From Bacteroides intestinalis DSM 17393 (lineage in GTDB: Bacteria; Bacteroidota; Bacteroidia; Bacteroidales; Bacteroidaceae), in NCBI RefSeq assembly GCF_000172175.1, contig NZ_ABJL02000008.1, positions 2,108,001 through 2,172,000 on the forward strand: a stretch of 64,000 nt of DNA, in the 5' to 3' direction. The notes beneath the pieces were generated by a model. That model was not told the origin of the DNA. It was given only the letters and a program-made list of their open reading frames with translations, and searched no databases. This document shows, piece by piece, positions 58,628 through 64,000 of the stretch. The translations under genes were made by a program, and so were the position numbers. Position 1 is the first letter of the stretch; every line of letters begins with the position of its first letter.

Positions 58628-60442
58628 ATGGTAAAAATTATAGGATACGCACGAGTTTCTACTACAAAACAAGACTTATCTCGACAAAAGCTAAAGATTA
58701 AGGAGTTCTGTGAGAACAACAATTATGAGTTAATTGAAATTATTGAGGACTTTGGAATCTCTGGTGTGGTTGCAGACAGAAAAGGTTATATCGAATTACA
58801 AAGTAAAACCTACAAAGATGCAGACATGATAGTAATCTCTGAGTTATCACGTTTGAGCAGGCAAGAAGATGTAACAGAGACAGTTTACAACATTCAACAG
58901 ATTATTAATAAAGGATTATCTGTAATACTCTTAGATAGTCCCAGTAAAATTTATGAAGCTAATAAACTTTTAGACATTACAGAAATACTTATCCTCACTA
59001 TCAAAGCATGGGCAGCAGCACAAGAAAGATTGGATATTAAAAAGAAGAACCAAGATGGGAAGCAAGCTCTCTTCCAAGCTTATCCTTATGCAGTTGTAGA
59101 CCAAAAAATACCTTATGGATATAAAGCAGTTCCTAATCCCAATGGGAAACGTCCTAAATATATTTTAGAAGAAGTACCAGAAGAAGTAGAGAATATAAAA
59201 AGACTCTTCGCTTTAGTAAACTCTGGTAAGACACTGGGAGCAGTAGCCAGATATTTCAATGAAAGGAATATTACTTTTAGAGGATATTACAGCACTGTTG
59301 CCATTCTAAGCAACTATATCCATAGTGATATTTATAGAGGAATCAGAAGAAGAACACAGAGATTAGGTAGAGAAGAACCTTATACTATCGAGGTTAGAAT
59401 AAAACCTATTATCAGTGAAGAGGATTTTATGAAAGCACAAGAGTTGATTAAAAACAACTATAAAAGTACACCAACTGGAAAAGTCAATCATAATCCACTA
59501 AAAGGAATCATCAGATGTAGATGTGGGAGAGCCATGACTGTAAAAGACAAAAAGCCAGCAGCAGGAATTTCAAAACTAACATATAGATGTAGCTGTGTTG
59601 ATAGGAAATCTCATCCAGACTTCTGTAAATATAATATTGATGAAGTTTCTTACGACCTTACGAATGAAATATTATATAGTCTTTTCAAATCTATGCATAC
59701 AGCAGAATATATCAACTTCTTTAGGAACCAAACAGACAATAGAGTTACAGAGCTACAAGAGGAAATAGCTGGAATTGAGAAACGTTTATCTACCCTATAT
59801 CTTGATAAAGAGAACTTATCTAACGAAAGCCAAGATAATGCCAATAAGTTTCTACTGACCACCAACCCTACCCTTTTAAACATTATCCAAGAGAAACAGA
59901 ACCAGTTAGATGAGAAGATAAAATCTATTGATAAAGAAATTATAAAATATAAAAAGTCACAGAGTAAAAAGATGGCAGACATCGAAAGAATTAAAGATAA
60001 CAATGGTAAAGAGAAACTTCAAAACCTCAGCATCGAAGAACAAGGAGAACTATATCATAAATATTTAGAGAGAGTGAATTATATTCCTGTCACTACCATG
60101 CAGGGATATTATATTGTACAGTTCCTTAATGGAATTAAATTTTATATAGCTATTACGAAAGTCAGAAACATTGCAATGGCTTCTCTCCTATTAGATAACT
60201 GGACGATTGATGAAAAAGGACTTATAACAGCTAACTACGATACTTTAAAGTCCAGTGATATGAAGAACTTTAGCATAGAAATGATTAGGAAAGCAAAGAC
60301 TATGACTTTACAAGAATACCTTAAATCAGACCTTGCAAAAGAAAGAGCCTTACATCTTGACCTTAGCTATAGAGAAAGATATTTAGAACAACTTCATAAA
60401 GCTGGATTGGATGGTAGGCACAGACCATTAAAGAAAGAATAA
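58628..60442 (+). CDS. Large serine recombinase (site-specific integrase)
   Basis: The 604-aa protein has an N-terminal resolvase domain (about 1-145) starting VKIIGYARVSTTKQDLSRQ, whose Ser (about S11) is the nucleophile. The recombinase DNA-binding domain (about 160-280, with IPYGYKAVPNPNGKRPKYILEE) follows. A zinc-ribbon-like region with GIIRCRCGRAMTV and YRCSC (about 295-335) and a coiled coil (about 370-460) complete the typical large serine integrase. It catalyses insertion at att sites and, with a directionality factor, excision. Codon usage and base composition are more A+T-rich than the chromosome to its left. Confidence 0.95.
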   Translation: MVKIIGYARVSTTKQDLSRQKLKIKEFCENNNYELIEIIEDFGISGVVADRKGYIELQSKTYKDADMIVISELSRLSRQEDVTETVYNIQQIINKGLSVILLDSPSKIYEANKLLDITEILILTIKAWAAAQERLDIKKKNQDGKQALFQAYPYAVVDQKIPYGYKAVPNPNGKRPKYILEEVPEEVENIKRLFALVNSGKTLGAVARYFNERNITFRGYYSTVAILSNYIHSDIYRGIRRRTQRLGREEPYTIEVRIKPIISEEDFMKAQELIKNNYKSTPTGKVNHNPLKGIIRCRCGRAMTVKDKKPAAGISKLTYRCSCVDRKSHPDFCKYNIDEVSYDLTNEILYSLFKSMHTAEYINFFRNQTDNRVTELQEEIAGIEKRLSTLYLDKENLSNESQDNANKFLLTTNPTLLNIIQEKQNQLDEKIKSIDKEIIKYKKSQSKKMADIERIKDNNGKEKLQNLSIEEQGELYHKYLERVNYIPVTTMQGYYIVQFLNGIKFYIAITKVRNIAMASLLLDNWTIDEKGLITANYDTLKSSDMKNFSIEMIRKAKTMTLQEYLKSDLAKERALHLDLSYRERYLEQLHKAGLDGRHRPLKKE

Positions 60443-60458
60443 CCTCATTCTTTTTTAT

Positions 60459-60466
60459 TATCTTTG
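60459..60466 (+). promoter_or_regulatory. Predicted -7 box (TATCTTTG) for the 60490 gene
   Basis: TATCTTTG lies 23 bp upstream of the start at 60490, in the gap after the recombinase, so this gene has its own promoter of host type. Confidence 0.6.
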
Positions 60467-60489
60467 CCACCAAACCATATAGTAAAGAC

Positions 60490-61377
60490 ATGAATCCAAT
60501 AAATAAATTTACCAATATAGATGCAGTTTACCCTATTACTGACGCAAAGGAGGAAGATACACTATTAGATTATGTTTGGGAACTTGCCATGCTGATACAC
60601 CCTGCCCTGCCTAAAAAAGTCAAGGGAGGAGCATTGGAGGGAAGTGAAGCCTTACCCACCTTTAAGGAACGATACAATAACAGGCTTATTAAAATGCCAC
60701 TAACCTATGAAGAATATAAGAAGAACAAAGAGATACAACCAACCCTTGCTGGTTTGGAAATAGATTCAGACAAGTTTTGGTTTCTTCTCCTCTTTATTTG
60801 GGATTACACACAAGGGCAATGTTTCAATGCCCAAGAACTTGCTCCGTCACCCATAGGTGAACTGAATAGTTTTATCAGACTGTTATCTCAATATAAGGCA
60901 GTTGGAGAGAATCCACTGACAGACCAAATACAATTCAGTAAAGACATCACATTATCCATTCAAATAAATGGTAAAGAAGTGCAGACTATACAGCATCCCA
61001 ATACCATTGGTTACTTGTTGTCCTTATGTGAAAAGAGCTTCCAATCATTCTGCGATATGGAATTGGAAGATATGATAGCAATGTGCGAAGTACCCTTAAA
61101 AGAAACAAACAATACAGAATCCAATAGTAGCCAAATACGCTATTTCACCCTGCTGTTCAAGTCTATGTTACAGCCATTCCCTAATGGAATCATGACAACA
61201 CAAAAGCGAAGAAGCAGGAACAATGAAGTTTCCTACAATGTTACATTCCTAATATCAAGGCTTATTTATCTGACAAGAATCTCCCCAAATGAGGAGTTTA
61301 ATCTGGATGAGCGCACATTAAAAGGCTATCTAAGTAATAAGAGCAAACTGACACACGTCAAAAACAGAATCTATTAA
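60490..61377 (+). CDS. Hypothetical protein of the mobile element
   Basis: The 295-aa protein is soluble, with no signal peptide or membrane helix. It contains LDYVWELAMLIHPALPKKVKGGALEGSEALPTF near the start, aromatic-rich FWFLLLFIWDYTQGQCF, and helical segments near the C-terminus (LLFKSMLQPFP, VTFLISRLIYLTRI). I recognise no family. It has its own promoter and a strong terminator, so it is an independent gene. The A+T-rich composition marks it as part of the island. Confidence 0.72.
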   Translation: MNPINKFTNIDAVYPITDAKEEDTLLDYVWELAMLIHPALPKKVKGGALEGSEALPTFKERYNNRLIKMPLTYEEYKKNKEIQPTLAGLEIDSDKFWFLLLFIWDYTQGQCFNAQELAPSPIGELNSFIRLLSQYKAVGENPLTDQIQFSKDITLSIQINGKEVQTIQHPNTIGYLLSLCEKSFQSFCDMELEDMIAMCEVPLKETNNTESNSSQIRYFTLLFKSMLQPFPNGIMTTQKRRSRNNEVSYNVTFLISRLIYLTRISPNEEFNLDERTLKGYLSNKSKLTHVKNRIY

Positions 61378-61388
61378 GAGCATATTCA

Positions 61389-61420
61389 TTTAAGGGAGAG
61401 TAACATCTCCCTTAAATTTT
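61389..61420 (+). terminator. Intrinsic terminator of the 60490 gene
   Basis: TTTAAGGGAGA (61389-61399) and TCTCCCTTAAA (61406-61416) form a perfect 11-bp stem with a 6-nt loop, followed by TTTT. Its right arm doubles as the start of the first ~60-bp leader repeat. Confidence 0.82.
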
Positions 61421-61571
61421 ACTCTCCCTAATCCTCATGACTTCTTTCCATCTTTGCAGCATCAAAGGAACAGGACTTGCAAGGCAGACAAGTTAAGAGA
61501 GAAGCAAATCCCCTTAAATTTTACTCTCTCTTAATCTTCTCCAAAGTTCCGACCTTTGCAACATCAAAATC
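61409..61571 (+). repeat. Two ~60-bp imperfect direct repeats upstream of the DGQHR gene
   Basis: Copy 1 (61409-61468) and copy 2 (61510-61571) share CCCTTAAATTTTACTCTC, then TTAATC/CTAATC-type sequence, and end with CTTTGCARCATCAAA. They are about 101 bp apart. Each holds a TTTG element (CATCTTTG and GACCTTTG) of promoter type, so they may be duplicated promoters, protein-binding iterons or a recombination target. Confidence 0.7.
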
Positions 61572-61614
61572 AATTAAAGCTGGAGCGCACCAGTCTAAAA
61601 ACTGCAAAGAATAT

Positions 61615-62523
61615 ATGATGACTATTTATTTTTATGGCAGCAATCGTGAAATCGTAGCAGAGAATGTAAAGAAGTGCTATTCCATGATTAAGAAATATGG
61701 CTTTAATGCTGCAATGGGTAAGATTAAGTTAGTTGGCAGCGAGGATTTAACAGGAGAGAAATTATTAAAGGTTTCCATTGTTCCCAAGTCCAATGCCAAA
61801 CCTCTTTCAATAGATAACTGGATGCTGAACACAGAGGAAGTTACAGATGTCAATGAAAGAGCAACAGCTAAAGCCCCAGTGGATGGACAACACAGGATAA
61901 TAGCCATGTTCATATTAGAGGCAGAAGGTCTTCTTAATTTTAATGAGGAAGAAATGACTGAAACCGTTAAGAAACCAAAGAATATGAGTTTAGCATTATT
62001 TACAGCTTCTATCAACAATGGCAGACCTTGGAATTACAAAGACTTTGGCAAGTCAAAGCTCCAGACAGGGAACGAGAGAATTGATTATATTGAAGCGCAA
62101 ATTCAAGAAACAGGATTGAAGTCTGACGTAATCTATAGCCTTTATACTTTGGGGCAACCAGAGGTTAAAGCCAATGTCGCCAAAGACCTTAAAATGGGCA
62201 TAAACAGACTGCCCAAATCCTTAAAGTTAGATGCTACAACCCAAGAGTTAGGCGATAAAGTTCTAAAGGCTTTCAAGAGCAGTAAAATCTCTGAATCCAC
62301 ATACGATAATGGAAGATTAACCAAAGGATTTAAGTTGTTCTATAATGAGTACAAACCAGAGATTAGCCAAATCCAACAGCTGATTGCCTTGATTGATAAA
62401 AATGTGTGGTTTGATAATCAGAAGCCAGACGGTAGTGCAGAAGCCAAACAATATTATAAGAATTTTGAGAAATGGTTCCAATATATGAATGAGAGTAACA
62501 ACAAGTCTGAGGAAACCGCATAA
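61615..62523 (+). CDS. DGQHR-motif protein of the mobile element
   Basis: The protein starts at ATG 61615 (or 61618); an upstream ATG at 61477 would put the coding region across the repeats and is unlikely. It is about 302 aa. It carries APVDGQHRIIAMFILEAEG, the DGQHR motif of the ParB/DndB-like superfamily, about 85 residues from the start. Such domains occur in the phosphorothioation regulator DndB and in phage or plasmid proteins. No other dnd gene is visible, so a DNA-modification role is not supported here. Function unknown. Confidence 0.75.
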   Translation: MMTIYFYGSNREIVAENVKKCYSMIKKYGFNAAMGKIKLVGSEDLTGEKLLKVSIVPKSNAKPLSIDNWMLNTEEVTDVNERATAKAPVDGQHRIIAMFILEAEGLLNFNEEEMTETVKKPKNMSLALFTASINNGRPWNYKDFGKSKLQTGNERIDYIEAQIQETGLKSDVIYSLYTLGQPEVKANVAKDLKMGINRLPKSLKLDATTQELGDKVLKAFKSSKISESTYDNGRLTKGFKLFYNEYKPEISQIQQLIALIDKNVWFDNQKPDGSAEAKQYYKNFEKWFQYMNESNNKSEETA

Positions 62524-62535
62524 CAAACCAACAGC

Positions 62536-62562
62536 AAAGCCCATATGGCAGGTGGGCTTTCT
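62536..62562 (+). terminator. Intrinsic terminator of the DGQHR gene
   Basis: AAAGCCC (62536-62542) and GGGCTTT (62554-62560) form a stem 12 bp after the stop, followed by CTCTT. The U-tract is poor. Confidence 0.6.
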
Positions 62563-62580
62563 CTTCCCAAGTTCTTAGAC

Positions 62581-62717
62581 ATTCTGAATAGTCTAAAGTC
62601 TGATTCTTAAATATGTGGTCTTATCATTAGTTCCTCACTCATGGAATTACTAACTTTACAGTACCACAAACAGATAATTCCACTACACAGATAAGCAGAC
62701 TACGAACTATTCAGAAT
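62581..62717. repeat. 12-bp inverted repeat (ATTCTGAATAGT / ACTATTCAGAAT) with 113-bp spacing
   Basis: The perfect arms are 62581-62592 and 62706-62717. A further TTAGAC/GTCTAA palindrome surrounds the left arm, and the right arm ends 7 bp before the ATG at 62725. Both arms flank a region that should contain the promoter of the small ORF at 62725, which suggests operator sites for a looping repressor. Confidence 0.6.
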
Positions 62718-62724
62718 ATCCAAA

Positions 62725-62898
62725 ATGGAAGAATTTACTTATGAACAGATAAGGGTTAAGGCTCTTAAACAGGGAGTAAAAGATAACAAGGTTCATATTG
62801 GACTATGGGCTAATCTTAATAACTATCTAAAGACAAGGAGAAAGAAGAATGGAAAGGTTACGACCTATTATATTGCATTGCAGAAATTGGCTTACTGA
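62725..62898 (+). CDS. Small basic protein of the mobile element (57 aa)
   Basis: The ORF begins MEEFTYEQIRVKALKQGVKD and ends VTTYYIALQKLAY. It is basic (KTRRKKNGK) and probably helical, so a small DNA-binding protein such as an excisionase or regulator is possible; this is inference. It begins 7 bp after the right arm of the 12-bp inverted repeat. Confidence 0.5.
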   Translation: MEEFTYEQIRVKALKQGVKDNKVHIGLWANLNNYLKTRRKKNGKVTTYYIALQKLAY

Positions 62899-63084
62899 CA
62901 AGATAAAAATTGGAGCAGAGAGATTCATATTGTCTAATTTAGGAGGTGTGCTTATTCACTTTTTACTGCATGTCTAAACACCCCCTCTCTACATTCCTAC
63001 GCTACAATCCAATAAGACCCATGCAATGTCCTAAAGGACACCGCACAGGTAATCTGTAAGCTGGGAGTAACCTAAACTGATGAT

Positions 63085-63261
63085 ATGTGGATTTATAACA
63101 ACAATTCTTATGACAAGCTGAGCGAACTTAGGAAATCCAACAGGTTAAGCTCCTCTAAAGTGAGATTCTTATTAAAGACCAACCAAATTATTTTAATCAA
63201 ACATATTGAGCGATTGCCTTATGAAGCTACCATTCAAGAAATATACAGTAATGAGCAATAA
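63085..63261 (+). CDS. Small hypothetical protein of the mobile element (58 aa)
   Basis: The ORF starts MWIYNNNSYDKLSELRKSNR and ends ATIQEIYSNEQ. Its end overlaps the next ORF by 11 bp, suggesting translational coupling. KLSELRKSNRLSSSKVRFLLKTNQIILI could be a short helix-turn-helix or leader region. No family is recognised. Confidence 0.5.
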   Translation: MWIYNNNSYDKLSELRKSNRLSSSKVRFLLKTNQIILIKHIERLPYEATIQEIYSNEQ

Positions 63262-64000
63262 TCTGATTCAGAAATTGGGTTGTGCTGATGTTTACAGGAC
63301 ATACGTGTTACTATTGATAGCAGACAAATATACACTGACCACTGACACTACAATAGACGAACTTGCATCATTCGTTGGTGATAAACCTGCCAACTATAAA
63401 GGTGGTAAGAGTTCCAAATCATTCAATGACAAGTTAAGAGCCACAGGGGAAGTTACCATACAGAACAAGGATAGTGGCAGGAATGACAGAACTTGGACTG
63501 ATTATATATTCTCTCCTGTCTGCTTTGGGCATTACAGAAGAATTAACAGGGAGTTCTACGATTCATATAATAATACTTTGGATTTAAAACTCAGAGGATT
63601 CATCCTTAAACTGTTCAGTGCAGCAGAGCCACACAGCCATACTATTACCTTATCTGTAAGAAAACTGAAAGAGCTAATTCACATGGGGCATGGTACTATG
63701 GATAAATATATAGACCAACTAAGGGATATGGACTTATTGGATGAAGTTGGAGATTCAATCATTTTAAAAGCCAAAGGTCTTATAATAGACCTACCCAAAG
63801 ATAAATATGTGAAGGAAGTGAAAGCTGTCTTTGAACACATGATAGCATTTAACGAGAGCAGAGGAAACCCCATTTCAAGGGAGTGCATGATTTATAAGAA
63901 GTACAAGGAGAAAAACTTTGAGGGAGTTAAAAATATGCACGCTCTTATGAAATCATTATCAAGTGGATTGGTAGGCAGGAAGCAGGAGGCAAAGGACAAG
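63251..64000 (+). CDS. Hypothetical protein of the mobile element, 3' end beyond window
   Basis: An open frame starts with ATG 63251 inside the previous small ORF and is still open at 64000, giving 250 residues. It begins MSNNLIQKLGCADVYRTYVLLL. The middle (KLRGFILKLFSAAEPHSHTITL, then LSVRKLKELIHMGHGTMDKYIDQLRDMDLLDEV) resembles a winged helix, as in replication-initiator or regulatory proteins of plasmids and phages. Its function cannot be fixed from the visible part. Confidence 0.6.
   Translation, partial: MSNNLIQKLGCADVYRTYVLLLIADKYTLTTDTTIDELASFVGDKPANYKGGKSSKSFNDKLRATGEVTIQNKDSGRNDRTWTDYIFSPVCFGHYRRINREFYDSYNNTLDLKLRGFILKLFSAAEPHSHTITLSVRKLKELIHMGHGTMDKYIDQLRDMDLLDEVGDSIILKAKGLIIDLPKDKYVKEVKAVFEHMIAFNESRGNPISRECMIYKKYKEKNFEGVKNMHALMKSLSSGLVGRKQEAKDK

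Noticed and set aside
61615..62523. DNA phosphorothioation (dnd) system
   Set aside because: Only the DGQHR motif is present; no dndA, C, D or E genes occur in the window.

Overview
The window is a chromosomal segment of a Bacteroidales bacterium, most likely the genus Bacteroides. The evidence is the repeated Bacteroides-type promoter signature (TTTG, about 19-21 nt, TAnnTTTG), ECF sigma/FecR modules, DUF families largely restricted to Bacteroidetes (DUF4421, DUF4250, DUF4252, DUF5606, DUF3276/PUR, DUF6078), STN and CarboxypepD_reg-like outer-membrane proteins, a multidomain secreted GH31 enzyme, and a propeller/triple-tyrosine/LuxR membrane regulator. I cannot fix the species from sequence alone.

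Layout. 1-8.75 kb: end of a TrkH-like K+ transporter, TrpB2-type tryptophan synthase, ClC chloride channel, a four-gene ECF sigma/envelope operon (3580-7821), and a GNAT acetyltransferase with a small ORF. 8.75-9.89 kb is non-coding, with a predicted minus-strand small RNA and islands of palindromic micro-repeats. 9.9-19.6 kb: a DUF4421 outer-membrane protein, DUF4250, an ECF sigma-FecR-STN operon, a paralogous CarboxypepD_reg protein, and a 1284-aa GH31 glycosidase. 19.9-34 kb: dnaK, a MATE pump, two Crp/Fnr regulators with an SMR transporter, a META lipoprotein, carboxy(nor)spermidine dehydrogenase, bcp, recA, a third ECF module with a DUF4252 protein, and LysR-YeiH. 34.5-45 kb is a housekeeping block: clpB, an unidentified structured RNA candidate, the nusB-yajC-ybbR-coaE-DUF5606 run, PUR/DUF3276, rplY, pth, hslR, an oxidoreductase and a HIT protein. 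45-58.3 kb: a KefB-type antiporter, thioredoxin, an unknown beta-rich protein, DUF6078, the propeller regulator, SRP RNA with tRNA-Thr, and a six-gene run ending in mntP-apbE.

At about 58.56 kb the chromosome is interrupted. A DUF486 gene is cut after its last ~73 codons, and a mobile element begins with a 604-aa large serine recombinase. The element is visibly more A+T-rich and continues to the window end with a terminator-bounded hypothetical gene, a DGQHR-motif protein preceded by a ~60-bp duplicated leader, two small ORFs and an open-ended ORF. The other att site and the missing half of DUF486 must lie beyond the window.

Cross-cutting signals. (i) Both major chaperone genes, dnaK and clpB, carry -24/-12 sigma-54-like elements with correct spacing instead of the usual Bacteroides box. 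(ii) Several intergenic hairpins have different stems, each built by repeating its own short word, but share a loop core resembling ACCRTGCRG, sometimes followed by TAGCG. (iii) Three separate ECF sigma modules lie within 25 kb, each with a different type of partner gene. The most promising undescribed items are the dispersed hairpin family, the ~256-nt RNA candidate at 37.5-37.7 kb and the serine-recombinase island.
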